The notes: a model not told the origin generated them from the letters alone. A DNA stretch of 64,000 nt from Trema orientale (GCA_002914845.1 JXTC01000001.1:2721204-2785203); one strand, 5' to 3'. Positions 1-13,127 are shown, numbered from the stretch's first letter. Program-made: numbers and translations.

Positions 1-978
1 ATCGAAATTACTTTGAATTTCATCTAATTAATATCGAAATATATCGGAATTTTCGATATTTGTAAGTAGTCCAAATTTTTAGAAAATTCTTATAAATTGA
101 TCCAAATTTAATTTTTAATGCAAAATCCACTACAGAACATCTCAAAACTCAAATACAAACTATTTTAAATTATGCCGACAATATTTAAATATAGAAATTT
201 CTTCATCGTTCATGAGAGAGATGAGAGCGAGAACTCGAAGTTCGACTAAGAGAGAGAGAGAGAGCGTAGGAGCTTCAATGGCGAATGGAGGAGGAGAATG
301 GAACGACTAAACGAGTGAGCAAGAGAGTAACTACCGAAGATTGTTCTTTCCTTACTTTTTTTTTTTCTTTTGATTTTTTTTTCAAAACCAAATAACTAAA
401 ACTATGCTTTTCGGAGTATTTTGGTCAGAGAGCCTTTTTTTTTGAACAATTAGTAAATGTATCATATACTTGTAAATAGGTCTCATTTAGAACATATTTA
501 ATGAAATTTCTCTTTTCTTTTAACCTATAATGTAAAGTCTTTCCCCAATCTGTGATTGGTTCCGATTTAGTTCTTGAATTTACCTTTTAAACAATGTTTG
601 TTTATTTATTTATTTATGAATTTCGAGAAATTCAAAATTTCAATTATTCCATTTTAAATTTACATTAAAAAAAAATCGTCAGAATTTGATGCAAATTTGC
701 GTTTCTTTTATATGTTTTTTTTTTTTCCAAAGACACTCACGTTTTGTTTTTTTCGCCCAGACGCCCGCAAACTTGCAGCATTAGCTGAAATTATATTTTC
801 GTTTTTTTTTTTTCATTTTGTTTTTCCTTTTTGATTTTTCTTCCAATTTTATTTATTTGGCTAAACCTAAACCCCTAGCCTGTTAGGTTATTCAGCTTCG
901 ACAATCGTCGTCTTCTTAAAAAGAGAGAGAGAGAGAGAGTTGTCTCAAACTCAGCAGAGGAAATAGAAGAGAAGAGAG
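1..978. other. Upstream region and 5' leader of the TRM112 gene
   Basis: No gene is recognised here. The stretch is AT-rich with many T homopolymers. A GA run sits at about 252-266 and a second at about 921-938, close before the ATG at 979, so the second is probably in the 5' untranslated leader. The first 60 bases repeat the word tatcga/tcgatat, which may be the edge of a repeat that continues outside the window. I see no clear TATA box. Confidence 0.5.
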
Positions 979-1347
979 ATGAGGCTACTGACCCATAACA
1001 TGCTATCGTCCAACATCAAGGGGGTGACGAATGGGTTCCCTCTCCGGATCGAAGTGGAGAAAGTGGTGGAGAAGCAGGTCGACCTCAACCCGGACTTCCT
1101 CAGGTCCATGTTCTCCAAGATCGACTGGAAGGCTCTCGTCCACGCCGCTCGCTCAATCGGCTACTCCGAGCTCCCCGACGAGGCCGACCCCTCCATGCTC
1201 GACTCCGACGACTTCCTCCGCCGCTTCCACCACGCCCTCCTCCAGCTTCACCTCGAGGAAGGCGCCCTTATCTGTCCCGAGACCGGTCGCCGATTCCCCG
1301 TCAACAAAGGCATCCCCAATATGCTCCTCCATGAGGACGAGGTTTGA
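979..1347 (+). CDS. TRM112: TRM112-like methyltransferase activator subunit (SMO2 type)
   Basis: An intact single-exon gene for 122 residues, the usual size of plant TRM112 proteins. The family forms a small zinc-ribbon-like scaffold that binds and stabilises several methyltransferases acting on tRNA, rRNA and the release factor eRF1; the Arabidopsis homologue is SMALL ORGAN 2. The sequence shows the family start MRLLTHNML, the central segment with DWKALVHAARS, and the C-terminal signature CPETGRRFPVNKGIPNML ending in an acidic tail. The first ATG of the frame gives the expected N-terminus. Third codon positions are strongly C-rich, unlike the surrounding genes, as is common for short intronless plant genes. 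The TMEM135-like gene lies downstream on the other strand with a convergent 3' end. Confidence 0.95.
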   Translation: MRLLTHNMLSSNIKGVTNGFPLRIEVEKVVEKQVDLNPDFLRSMFSKIDWKALVHAARSIGYSELPDEADPSMLDSDDFLRRFHHALLQLHLEEGALICPETGRRFPVNKGIPNMLLHEDEV

Positions 1348-2088
1348 TTGATTCATTCATTGACTCACCAGACCAGACTTTCTGTTTTTCAGCTTTAGCT
1401 GTTTTTGAGAGCGTTTAGTGTTCTGTTCTGGCTATGTAAAAGTGTGTGATGAGGAGGCGCAATATGGAAATTATTTATTAACGACTTTGTTTTCTCAGCT
1501 TTTATCAATTTTGGTTCGGAATCTTTTTGTTTTTTTGTTAGTCCTTCAAATTTCGGTAGTAGTGGACAACATTTTCGATTTACGGAATTAGTATCGTCCT
1601 CTCCAAACTGGGGTTGTTGTATATCTCTCAGCAATTATTGGTTAACTAAAAGTTGAGGAGGAACACACTTGAAACTTTTCTACCCAGAGCAAAGCTTGAG
1701 GGCATCATTTCTTTCAATAAAGAGAACAAAAGCCTTTGCCTGCTTAAATTTCATCAGTGACTGTACACAATTTCGAAAGGTTTATAACATTGTTTGATTA
1801 ACAGAATTTCTAATGCTTATCGCCATTTACAGACTAAAATGTACTACTTTGTCCCGAGTCTGGATGAATAAGAGACTGTTATAAAGAATCACTCACTCCC
1901 TTCCCGAAAATAAATGCAATTTTGTTATAAAAACCAATTATTTCTTTTCGGCAACGAATTGTTAAAAAATAAAATAAATATGCGGAAAAACAAACCTATT
2001 CGCTTCTAGAAAGTTAGATGTAAAGAGAAGGAACACTCTTGAAACTTTTTCTTTTCAGAGCTCGACTCGAGTATCAAAAAGATGATCC
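1348..2088. other. Convergent 3' regions between TRM112 and the TMEM135-like gene
   Basis: This 741-base gap should hold the 3' untranslated regions of two convergent genes. I see no further gene, repeat or RNA in it. Confidence 0.5.
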
Positions 2089-5000
2089 TCAAACTGTGTC
2101 TTGATAACCAAAATCGGTACCCAACTCGGTCCCTAATAGTTTTTTGCAGCGAGGGGTTTCACATGGTGGAGGCGGAACTCCGAAAACCCAATCGAGAACA
2201 TTCAGGTACTTGGATCGAAAGACTTCCCTCTCCTGTGCGTAACAGTGCATTATGATGGCTGTCGATAAGCTGAAAACCACAACATCAGCTCTCTTAAAAT
2301 TATTCGACTGCGGCAAGTACCCAGCTTCAGCCACGCATGTGAAGAAGCTCTCGATGGCCCGAGCAAGGCAGTAGAGGGATATCTCAATACGCCTGCTTTT
2401 CTTCTCAATGGCCAAAGCTAGGCCAGTTGGGAACTGTCCAACAAAAAGAAATAAGACTATTAAGAACAAAGACTTGAATGAGAGATCATTCAACCAGTAA
2501 ACAGAATTCAGGGAAGACTTTTAAAAAAAAAAAAAAAAAAAAAGGGACCAGGTTTACTACCGTCCCCATTGCCACCATTGGGATGTTACATCTCTTGAAA
2601 ATCCTGAAGAGAATGCACGTCCACATCCTGATGAACGATAAAAGAGAGCTTTCTAAATCTAAAGTGTGGCATTCTTAATAAATGTGAGCTAACAAGAAGT
2701 CAATATCGGTTCAAAGTATAAGTTGTCTTTTCTGTTTAAAGAACATCTAATACGTACATGTATATAAAGATAATATCCGTTCTGTTAACTAATTAGATTG
2801 TCCTTTGTTTTTTAACCAGAATGAGAAGAGACATTTAATATTATGACTCGGATTTCGTTCTAACTCATCTTAGTGAAGTCAACACAAAGACATTGCAGAG
2901 ACACATGGAAAGCAAAACAGATAATTCTTTAGCCAATATGAAATCAAATTGCAATTCATAGATCTGCATGCTGTATGCACAGAGCAGAATAGCCACTACA
3001 AATCTACAATATCATCACAAACTGAATTTTGCCACTAAGTTTTATATTTCTTCCACTTGACTGAAAGGACATCCAGATCCTTAACTATGACTGACCAAAA
3101 ATTTACGCCTTCAAGTGTTTCATTGCATTGCTTAAAAATATGTTTTCCGGGGGCACCAAAAAAAAAAAAAAAATTATGAAACCTATCAGCAGGATGTGCA
3201 AATCCATATAGAGCATATAATGCTTTGCACCCCTTGGCTACCATGACGAACCACATACTAATTCATAGATCTAACGTTGCATCTCAGTAACCACAAAATT
3301 TCATGTACAAAAACCTTTTCGCTTCTAGCTCCCAAAACAGAATCACAAGGAGTAGAGGTAGAAAGAAACAAGAAGAATAAAGGAAAGAAAAGCTCCTCTG
3401 TAATTTGGAAAAAAAATTAAGGCTAACATTTACATGTAGTTACGAAACAAGCAGACCCGCTTTCCTCCATTTCATGCTATATGACAGTGAAGTGAAATTA
3501 TTTCTTAAAGACGATGTTGAGAAAACTAAAATGCATGAGACAGGTGAAAAATCCTCACCAGGCTGATGAGCAATACACAGATAGAAACAAGCTTGATCTT
3601 GCAGTTCCAAGAAGACCTTTTCCTAGTATTGTGTAGGGCCTGCATATGGTCAAACGGATATCTGTAATACAGTACTATGCATACAAAGAAAAAGAGACAA
3701 GATCGCATCAGAAGATTAATTCACTGATTGATATTTAATAAATTTGTGTCTTTTTCTCCTCTACGTTTCAACTTTCAATAAAAGCTATAAGCATGAGAAG
3801 AAAATAGGTGTGTCAAATTATATATTCCTTCTTCTTCATTTTTCTTTTACTTGTAAATTCAAATTATAGTTTGGATGAGGAGCATAAATCCCCAGTACTC
3901 CATCTTCAAGTGGTGAATCTGACAAAAAAGGAAACAGGATAGATATAAGTGTTGAGCTGTGTTCGTATTTGTGCAGCCATCGCAGGCTGATCTTAGATTG
4001 ACCAAAGAAGTGTGTCAACATGCTCTATGCATTTGAGGTTAACGCTCTTCTGCTCAACAGCAAGTATTTCAATTGCGTTAAAATAACCAAAAAAACCCTC
4101 AGAATTTTGTTACTAAGGTGGGAAAAAAAATTCCCAAAACCAACCCTCCTTTATTAAATATATTTGCATGTGCTACAATTAACAGATGGAACATTTCAGT
4201 TTTATAAAGCACTAAGACAGGAAAACAAGGGATTTTATGAAAAACAGAAAAATAAATGACGTTACCTTTTCAAGAGGCCTTTACGATGAACTATGAGTGC
4301 AGGAATCAGATATACTGGTAGATAAACTGGTAATGCTCTCTTATAGGCTTGAATAAGAAAAGAAAGAACATGCGAACCGCATGACTGATTTCCATGTACA
4401 ATCTGCAAAGAGTTCAAAAACAAAAGCATTAGGGTAACATAACAATGGCATAAGCAAAGTTGAATAGAATCAACAAAAATGATTTTCCAATCAATATCTC
4501 ATACTCCTGAGTCCTGGAAATTCAACTCAAATCTTGTCAAAAAAATTATTACAAAACCAGATTCCAGGAGAGGCTACACATTAACTCAAGCTTGTGCATT
4601 TTCTCATACCATTTATGTTATGGTCGGAGGAATGTGTAAGTGGGGGTTATTACACATGGATACACAAACAGAATGATTGCAAATTTTATCATGTGAAAGG
4701 ATAACAATTAACAGTACAATATTAATGATGTATACCGAGCAAGGAACTTTCATATCTGGATCTAGTTTAACGTCCATTCCAACAGTTCTGTAATATTTTT
4801 CTACTGCTTCCAAATTAGTAAAAGGCACGCCAGATGCAATCTCTTTCACAGCTTTCAAGATAGCAGTATCTTTTCCACCATGTTTATTGAGAAACGATTT
4901 ATACGACGGAGGCAAACTCTCCTGCTTCAATATGTAAGCAGACCTGAGCAACAAAGTTTGTTTTGTTTCTTCAGTCGAAGTATGTTCTAGGATGAAAATA

Positions 5001-6073
5001 CAACAAACCAAATAGAAATCTATGGTCAACACAAACACACACGCCCATAATTACAGGGAAGCTGGCGAATTTTGAATATGAACTCGCTAATTCCAGAGAC
5101 AGAACTTCGAAATATTCCATACAGTGCCCATAATCCATTATGGGCATCCATAATTAGACCAAATACGAACACGAAACAAACAGATGACACCATCATAAGT
5201 ACGTACAGAATTTGCGAAGAAGAGAGACACATAAGGAAAATGTCGCCATGAGCCCATGTGAGTGGCTTACAATATCGCCCGAAACGCTTGCTTTTAATCC
5301 CACAACGCGACGCTAGCACGGCAGCTCGCATGAGTATGTATATGGCCAAGCTGGTATGCTGCGTATCGAGGCCGGTAAGAAGCATCGACGGTCCCGCTAT
5401 AGCCCCTGCTAACAGAGCCCTCCATTTCGCTGTCCTGTACAACAAGCTTGACCAAATCAAACTCATAACCATAATCATAATTCTATGAAAGCTATACAAA
5501 TCCAGCCATAAAATGAGTAAATGAAGAGGAACGTGCCTACGGTGACCGCCCAAAGAGCCTATAATCTCATCGACAGAGACAAATGTACCCGCGAAAGTGC
5601 CGAGAAATAGGCCATATCGCAAAGTCTCCTTCAAAGCCGTAACGATTGCTTCACTATTAGTGATCACTCCTTCCTTCCTGCAAACCCAGAAACCAATTCT
5701 ATTCCACTAAGAAACTCGAAAGATTAAAGACCCAGATCTTGAAAAAATCATCAAACACTCGGGACTAACGTTTCAACCTTAGAGACGCCAACGCCTTTCT
5801 TCGTCTCAGCCGAGCTAGAATCGAGAAAAGAGCGAGACCACCTTTCAGACCAGCTCCGATACTGAAACCCTTCGCCGACGCAACCGCAATCCTCCGGAGC
5901 TTCTCCAAGTCGGAGTCCTTCAACGGCAGAGAATCAGAATGGTAAACCACAGAGGAAGAAGGAGGCGAACGATCGGATCTGTCGCAATGCGTACAGTTGC
6001 CGTCGCCGGACTCGTCGCGATTAGCGCCGGCGGCGTAACCATTCTCGCCGGCGCCGCCGCAATACGGCGACAT
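2089..6073 (-). CDS. TMEM135-like / Tim17-Tim22-Tim23-related membrane protein, 7 coding exons
   Basis: Coding exons on the minus strand are 6073-5778, 5677-5207, 4943-4736, 4402-4266, 3639-3559, 2627-2561 and 2433-2089. All introns are GT-AG, phases agree, and the CDS is 1605 nt (534 aa). The protein resembles plant TMEM135-like proteins (Arabidopsis At5g51150 type), which animal work links to peroxisomes and mitochondria; the plant role is not settled. A Gly/Ser-rich N-terminus is followed by hydrophobic segments. Conserved blocks include KPLTWAHGDIF, YKSFLNKHGGKD, YLPVYLIPALIVHRKG, GTARSSLFLSVY and FPTGLALAIEKKSRRIE. The start is the only ATG before the conserved core. A telo-box-like AAACCCTAA lies in the leader at 6099-6107. 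The last intron carries a run of about 21 A at 2523-2543. Family assignment is firm; subcellular site and function are inferred. Confidence 0.88.
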
Positions 6074-7840
6074 GGTGGCTAGCGTCGAGTAATAGTTATT
6101 AGGGTTTCGCGGGGAATCCAGAAGAGGAAAAGGAAAGATTTGCAGAAGAAACGGATGAAGAAGGAGATGGTGGGAAAATATTATATATATTTATATATTA
6201 TATACTGTATGTATATAATTTTGCTCGCGTTTCAAAAGCGAAAGCGAGCCAAGCATGCGGAGAGAGAAGCTTCGTGGTTGTCGAACGACGAGTGAGAAAC
6301 GCACACGTAAGTGACTGTTTCTGTGGTTTAGAATTGAAATGATTAGGTGTTTTTTCCCCCTGGTACAAGTTTTAACCGGAAATGGAAATTACACTAGTAC
6401 TCAATTGCTCATATTATACATATATTTTTTAAAAAAAAAAAATTGCCCTTTTTCTTTTTCCAATTTATTTACTCGATTTACGTAAAAAAAATATAAAGGG
6501 TATAAGTAAATTGATGATTTATTGAGTAAATCATAGCAACTTAGGTAAGTACTTGTAGTTTTGTGAAACTATTTTGGTCCAAATAAAGGAACTGAAGAAT
6601 TGAATATTGAAGCATTTTCGAGCTTTGAAACGCAGTAATAATCGAAAAGGACAGTCAGATCATTGACAAATAAAACAGCTCAAAAACTTTTAAGTAGGTC
6701 CAAGTTAGGCGAGAGGATGATGGTTAGGTTTCCCTATCAGGTAGGTCATTTGTGCCTATGCTACCTAGTGCCCGCTCATAAATAACCTTACTGAGATTCT
6801 TCCTTAAAATTACTGCAGTAAGAGTTTCAGAACCAGAAGCAGGACCAGTAGTATGCCATGTTCAGCAGGATTACTGATGTTGTTCAAGGTGAATTAATAC
6901 CACATGAGCAACATCTTATGTTGTCATGTTAACGTGTTCATACATTCATTCACACAGTCATATTTACTCTCTTATTTTTTTTTTTTGGTAATTATCATCC
7001 TAGTTTCTTTACTTTTGTCAATTAATTCAACATACAATATTAGTTCATAGCCAAGTCTAAGAGCGTAACGAATACCTGTAACGACTTTATTGCCTTCTCT
7101 ACAAATATGACTCACCACAACTCCTACTAATAAAACAAAACAAAAAAAGATTTAGCACCATAATAATTATTAGAGAAATTTGTACAATTTTTTCCTAAAT
7201 AATCTCTTATTAACTAAACAGCATATTTATCAATCCGTATTAAAGAAGAAAAAGAATGAAAAAAAAAAATACTCTCTCTTTCGTGTGAAAGTCTTTAATC
7301 CTAACCGTCTATTATTTCTTATCCCCTCCATTCCTTCTACTCATTTCCTTTCTGCTCGTTTACGTATTAGTAGACGTGGCCAAAGAAATCAATATAATTA
7401 TCATCAGCGCTAATATTTTAGCATTTTAGAATTTAAGACCAGAAGAAGCCATTGATGGCTTTACTTCTCAACTGCGCCTTAGCACATTGATGGTCCCTTT
7501 TTTTTCAACCACCTTTTGTTGCTGTGACAATAAAGATTAGCAGTCCATCCCTCATCATAAACCCCTTTATAAATTCAATTTTGTGCTGGGAGGAAAATAG
7601 GATAATATACAATAATAAAACTTTATTTTGTGTTGGATTATTAGTTGCGCACAGCCACTTACCATACGTCTGAATGAAACTAATCTTGCTTAATTGACAG
7701 GACGCAGAAGAAAGTATCTTAATATCCATGCTTCAAGGAGACAGAGAGAGAGAGAGTAAATTAATATAAATGCTTCAAGGAGAGAGGGAGAGAAGAAAGT
7801 AGCATAATATCCATGCTTCAAGAGAGAATTTATCGTGTAA

Positions 7841-7885
<45 letters not shown>

Positions 7886-8220
7886 CAGAGAGAGTGAGTT
7901 TGTTGAGTGAAATATATAATGCTATTTCCTGATCAAAATCAAATTGAAACATACAATGCTACTTCCTAATCAAATTCAAATTTCTCTTGCAGTCATCACG
8001 AAAATCAAGTGTCTTGCCTAAGTGCCAAGTTTGGAGAGTGGGTTGTGATGGAGATTCAATTTCCTAACCTTTTTCGGAAAAATATTTTGCCAACGACAAT
8101 GGCATTTGCTATGTCGATATAATCCTACCATTCTGAATCTATAGATGGTTCTCCTCTTTCACTTGCTGTACAACATCCCGACTGTATTCTTCTTCCAGGA
8201 TCGATTTTTTTTCTTCCTCT
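6074..8220. other. Intergenic region between the TMEM135-like gene and BTL3-like gene
   Basis: The first 150 bases contain the leader of the TMEM135-like gene and a very AT-rich patch (about 6180-6225) that may be promoter DNA. The remainder is non-coding, with many short homopolymers. Three near-copies of the phrase atgcttcaagga/gaga occur at about 7728-7830, just before a GA microsatellite. No gene is seen. Confidence 0.45.
7841..7879. repeat. (GA)n microsatellite
   Basis: An uninterrupted GA dinucleotide run of about 39 bases, followed by imperfect GA and GACA units up to about 7895. It lies between two genes and has no visible coding role. It is likely length-variable. Confidence 0.9.
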
Positions 8221-11200
8221 TCATTCAACTTTAAGAACTATCTTCATGAATTCATAGACAAAATAACTTATTGCAGCCGAAGGAAGTACCTAGGTGTGCA
8301 AAACATTGAAGATAAGGAGAAAAGAAACCAAATGTTGAAAGTAAAACATTGCAATATTTCAGAGGAAAATAGTTTGCAAAATCAAGATAGAATGGTTTTG
8401 AGAAAAGCGAACAATTTTTTGTAAAACACGCTGCACCATACAACAAAAACAATCTCAATTCACAGTGCATAGTCAAATACCATCCCATGAAATACTGTAA
8501 CGCCTAAAATGTACACAACCAGGAAAATACAAGGAGATAGATTGAATAATACCTACAAGTAGAAGCATATGCCCCAGAGCAAGAAAGACCATCTATGGAG
8601 AAAAGCCACATCCTAATTTCTAATCCCAACTAGCTTGGACAAACAATCTAGTGAACCACTTGGATGGTAGAAGTAAGAAATAAGTAAATAAGACAGTAAA
8701 TGACGCTACACAGATACTAACAATTTCAGCACATTCAGGATTGTGTTCCTTAAACAAATAGTCTCAGTGCTCAAGTATGCAGATAATTATGCTGAATTAT
8801 TTATAATCCATAAACAATAAATGCATGCACTTCAAAAACTTTCCAAAAGTCCTAGATAGCAGTGGTCTTTGACACTATATCACAAATTTGGAGAAGTAAT
8901 CAAAGATATATTTCACTTCTCAAAAGGCCTACTAAAACATACAAAACTCTCACTCACTATCATGATTGTCTGAAGAAAAGATCAACATCTTAGTCTGATG
9001 TACCTGTAGCAAGCTGGGAACTAGTCCTGCATAGAGAGCTGGGATTCCTCCGTGCTCGACTATTTTCAAACAAGTTGCCAAGGCACTCAATCTAGTAGCC
9101 TGGACTTGCAATTGAAGCTGTCTCCTCACAACCTCAAATGGGTAAGTCGCAGCTTCAGCACAAGCACCAGCAACAGCACCATAAAGCAATGTCCTAACCG
9201 GTCCCAACTCTAATTGATCGAAAGCATTCAATTCCTGCCCCTGTTGGCTCATATTTTGGATTCTTTTCCTTCCTTTTGGTGAATGTAGATATGCTGATTT
9301 TAGTATATCATACACGCCGTAGAAAACTGCACCAGAAGGTGCCATACTAAGAATGGAGGGGACTAATCCCTTATATAGGGAAAAAAATCCTTCAGTCTGG
9401 ATCATGTGGCGGAAGGCACCAATAACCCCACCCAAGGCTTCTCCGCCAGGAGCCACTATCTTAGTCCGGATCTGAAAGATATAACATTTAGTAAGGTTTA
9501 GTACTTACAAGTGACAGCCTAAAACCAACAAAATCTTATGCCTGACCCCTTTTTTCTTAACCCAAAAGATTAGAAGGTTGAAAGGGCATTAGATCAACTC
9601 AAATGTTAACCAACAAGAACATGATTCCACGTAAATTCAAGAAAAACAAACTTAATGGCAAGAAAAACAAGTTGCCCTTCTAGTATCTCTTCCCTCTGAA
9701 AAGTAAAGTAAAAATAACCAGTACTCTGCAGATACCATCTTCTCCCTTTTAGCAGAAAACAAACACTATGGTGTAACGTGTGCAAATTTAAATAATTTCT
9801 CATGATCATAGATACAGTGACCCACTCGAGCTAAACTAGTATGTTCATGTCCTATTTTAACTTTTTAGTTAAGGGACTAAACAAGGGTCATGTAGTTGGT
9901 TGGAGGACAACATAAGTAGGGCACAGGAACATGGCAGCCAATGGTAGGATGGATACTAAGCATGTCATGAATCAAGAAGAAAAAATTACTAAATTCCTAC
10001 CTGACCACTAGTTACTTCAGTCTAGTTCTTCGTTAAACAAGTAATCCAAGTTGAAAAGCATATCCATGTCAAAAAATCAATATTCCAAGATTTCTCTGTT
10101 ATGTATACAGTTGGTGCAGCCCATACAATAATATAAAAGATATTCAAATATCCATATAACAGATTAGATAAGGTTATAATCACGTAGAATCTCTCTTCTT
10201 CATGCACATTGCACAGTAGTAAAGCAAATATTTAATAGGAGATATGACAGCTTAATCAAAAACGACTTCTAGCATAAAGATGAAGATCAACTGCAGCCAC
10301 AAAGCAATCTAATTGCAATTTCCAAACTTAACCTACTGTGTCAAGAGGTAAGCAGAGTACAGTTGCAGTCATGCCAGCCGCAGCACCAGCAATGAACCTC
10401 TCAAAATTAGTGGTCTCCTCATTCCCAGAAAATTTGAGCAATTGCTTTCTGTAAGTATCGTAAGCATAAAAATTGACTGCTTTAAAAGGCGCTGTTCGAA
10501 GAATATTAACAAGGTTCCCTTTCCAAAAACCTCTCAACCCTTGAGACGCGGCAATTGTTCTGACGAGCTCATAGAGATTCTTCTGCTCGCCACGAACTAT
10601 ATATTCCAGCTTCAGTCTCTCAAGTGGGGCGACAAAAGTTCTGATAAACGAATATTCAAGTTAATTTTTCACATACAATTTCATATAGCATGTGATAATC
10701 CCAGTTACGACTTGGTATTCAGAATAAACCAATTAGCAAATCTTGCATCAAAATCTCAAAGCAAAATTGGGCACACAACAAGAAAAATTTCGCTGAATTA
10801 ACCTCAATTGGCACTAAATGTACGTACCTGGAAACCATAGCTGCTATAGCACCAGCCCACAAATGCTTGGTGGTGTTCATGGCCGCCTTTCCCCGAACCC
10901 TAATTCTCTCCTTCTTGGTCTCCTCAACCACCGCGCCCTCAGAACCCTCATACCCACTTTGAACCAAAGACCTCTTCGCTTCCCGAACAATCCCGTCGCT
11001 TCTCAAGCTCACCGAACAGAACCTTCCTCCGGCCACCGCTCTGGGTCGACAGACGGGCCCCGAAACCCCAACCGAAGCCGGACACGGCTCCTCTGGCGAC
11101 GAAACCGAGCGAAGAAGAAACGTAGAAACCGAGGGCTCGAGAAACAAGCCGCCGCTAACGAAGAGACCCGAATTGGAAGAAAAGGAAAATAGCGGCGCCT

Positions 11201-11267
11201 GAGACTGTGGTCGTCCTCCATGAGGGCAGTAGCTCGGGCTCGAGCAAGAGAGCTCTGAAGCTGGCAT
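8221..11267 (-). CDS. Mitochondrial carrier family protein, adenine nucleotide transporter BTL3-like, 4 exons
   Basis: Coding exons on the minus strand are 11267-10828, 10640-10337, 9471-9004 and 8289-8221. All introns are GT-AG and in phase, giving 1281 nt (426 aa, close to Arabidopsis BTL3). The three repeats of the mitochondrial carrier fold are present, each with its P-x-D/E-x-x-K/R motif: PLERLK (P152), PLDTIR (P245) and PFEVVR (P359). The first 130 residues are Ser/Pro-rich and variable, and may act in organelle targeting. The small last exon, 22 residues ending KIVLKVE, lies 715 bases beyond exon 3. The start is the first ATG in frame; the open frame extends upstream to a GTG, which is not expected to be used. 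BTL proteins are annotated as probable adenine nucleotide transporters of the inner mitochondrial membrane; the substrate is inferred from family only. Confidence 0.93.
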
Positions 11268-11946
11268 TTTTGAAGCGTCGAAGATGGGATTTGAGTTAGG
11301 GTAGGGGCTTTGGAGTTGCGGTTTGCTCAGAGTATACAGAGAAGGAATCTTGATTGGAAGAAGGAGGAGCTGCACGGTTGGATGTAAATGGCGGATTTTG
11401 GAGCTTTGCTTCCATCGCCAGACATGTATTTTGCATTTTGGTTCCCTCCTCTCCTCTCTCCTCCCCGCACCTCGATCGACTCAATGGGTCAGTTTTGGTA
11501 CTATAATTACAAATTATTAATGAAAATTTTTCACGTTTTTCTTCATTTCTAAATTTGATTTTCTCGATTTTCTTTTTAATGTAAAAATAGACTTCATTTG
11601 TCGCTCCANACAGCCATATCGGATTGCAGTGGTGGTCTCTTGACTGTTGCGCGCCTCTTCCGTTCTATCCCCGATTTGTTACGTTACGTGGGAAGTAACG
11701 AAACTGTTTGTTTTTCACGTCATATTTTCGATTCTTTAAAGAACAATTTTGCCCCTTTATTTTTTACTTTGATAGGGCTATATTTGTATCCAAAATTACA
11801 TATAGAACCCATTTATATTACTGAAAAGACGGAATAACACAATAAATTTAGTACAAAGTTAAAAGGGGCAAATTTATATAAGAGCAAATATAAAACGGCA
11901 AAATGACTATTTTTTTTTTTAATTTGTTAATAATTTAACATAATAA
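11268..11946. other. Upstream region of the BTL3-like gene
   Basis: This holds the likely 5' leader and promoter of the minus-strand carrier gene. A CT-rich tract at 11446-11466 would be a GA tract in its transcript orientation. There is one ambiguous base (N) at 11610. No other gene is recognised. Confidence 0.4.
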
Positions 11947-12964
11947 TCTATATATCTATATATTAAGCCTGAAGCTCAAAACTCTATAGCTTCTTTGATC
12001 ACCATTTTATTTTAAAATTTTTAGAGAAATCCTAATTTTTTCATGATATGATTGGTCCTATTATTATTTTTCTTTGCTATGATTGGTTGTAATATATACA
12101 TATATTATATAATATTATATTTAATTTAATATTAATGATATCTTATAATAAATTTAGTTCATCGAATTGAATAAATGATTGTGTTACATTCGTCTCATCA
12201 AAATAAATATAGAGAGAGATAAAAATATAATTTAATGTCTTATAAAATATTATATTTAATTTAATATTACTGATTACTTATATTAAATTTAGTTCATCGA
12301 ACGTCAAAAAGTTGTGTTACATTCATCTCATTAACCTGAAGCTCAAAACTCTGATAGCTTCTTTGATCATCATTNTTAATATTAATGATATCTTATAATA
12401 AATTTAGTTCATCAAATCGAACAAATGATTGTGCTACATTCGTCTCATCAAAATAAATATGGAGAGAGATAAAAATATAATTTAATGTCTTATAAAATAT
12501 TATATTTAATTTAATATTAATGATCACTTATATTAAATTTAGTTCATCGAACGTCAAAAAGTTGTGTTACATTCGTCTCATTAAAATAAATAAAGAGATA
12601 AATATATTTTTTGATGTTGAAATACATTGAACCTAACTATATCTTTGATCATTATTCTATTTTTAAAATTTTTAAAAAAATCCTAATTTTTTCATGATAT
12701 GATTGGTCTTATCGTTATTTTTCTTTGCTATGATTGGTTGTAATATATACATGTATTATATAATATTGTATTTAATTTAATATTAATGATAGCTTATAAT
12801 AAATTTAGTTTATCGAACAAATGGTTGTGCTACATTCGTCTCATCAAAATAAATATAGAGATAAATATATTTTTTAATGTTGAAATATATTGAACTTAAC
12901 TATACATTAGGCTTAATGTATGCAATATTAATACAACTTGCGCAAAGCGCGGTATAACGACTAG
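11947..12964 (+). mobile_element. Non-autonomous Helitron-like element with internal duplications
   Basis: The right end has the hallmarks of a plant Helitron: a short GC-rich hairpin (GCGC-AAA-GCGC at about 12940-12950), then CTAG at 12961-12964 followed by T. The left end starts with TC after an A, at 11947 or eight bases later at 11955, in a TCTATATAT context common for these ends. There is no target duplication and no coding capacity. The body is AT-rich and made of diverged copies: the phrase cctgaagctcaaaactct occurs at 11967 and 12336, and ttagttcatcgaa with cattcgtctcat recurs four or five times. One N lies at 12375. Ends are read from sequence; class assignment is by resemblance. Confidence 0.65.
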
Positions 12965-13050
12965 TTATATTTTTGTTTAGAGGAATTTATATTTTTAATA
13001 ACTCTAGTTATATATATATATATATATATTTTTTTTTTCTTTTTACATTA

Positions 13051-13127
13051 GGATGGGATGAATTGAACTATAGACCTCAACATTTGAGGATGATGTGGTT
13101 ACCAATCAGGCTAAACCTGTGACCACT
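13051..13127 (-). mobile_element. tRNA-derived SINE-like remnant
   Basis: Read on the minus strand, this segment has an A-box-like TAGCCTGATTGGTAA (about 13100-13113) and, some 45 bases on, a B-box-like AGTTCAATTCATCC. This is the layout of the head of a tRNA-derived SINE. It is preceded on the plus strand by a TA run and a T run (about 13012-13038), which could be the tail. The cloverleaf is not intact, so it is not called a tRNA gene. Confidence 0.4.

Noticed and set aside
1031..1351. Second plus-strand frame over TRM112
   Set aside because: It overlaps the TRM112 frame and is Ser/Thr/Pro-rich only because of the C-rich third positions of the real gene.
10818..11192. 124-codon open frame on the plus strand
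   Set aside because: It is the antisense shadow of the GC-rich first exon of the BTL3-like carrier.
11268..11375. N-terminal extension of the BTL3-like protein to 11375
   Set aside because: The extended frame begins with GTG; the first ATG is at 11267 and has an A at -3.
13051..13127. A possible tRNA gene
   Set aside because: A- and B-box-like words are present, but the acceptor and other stems do not pair; a SINE-like remnant fits better.
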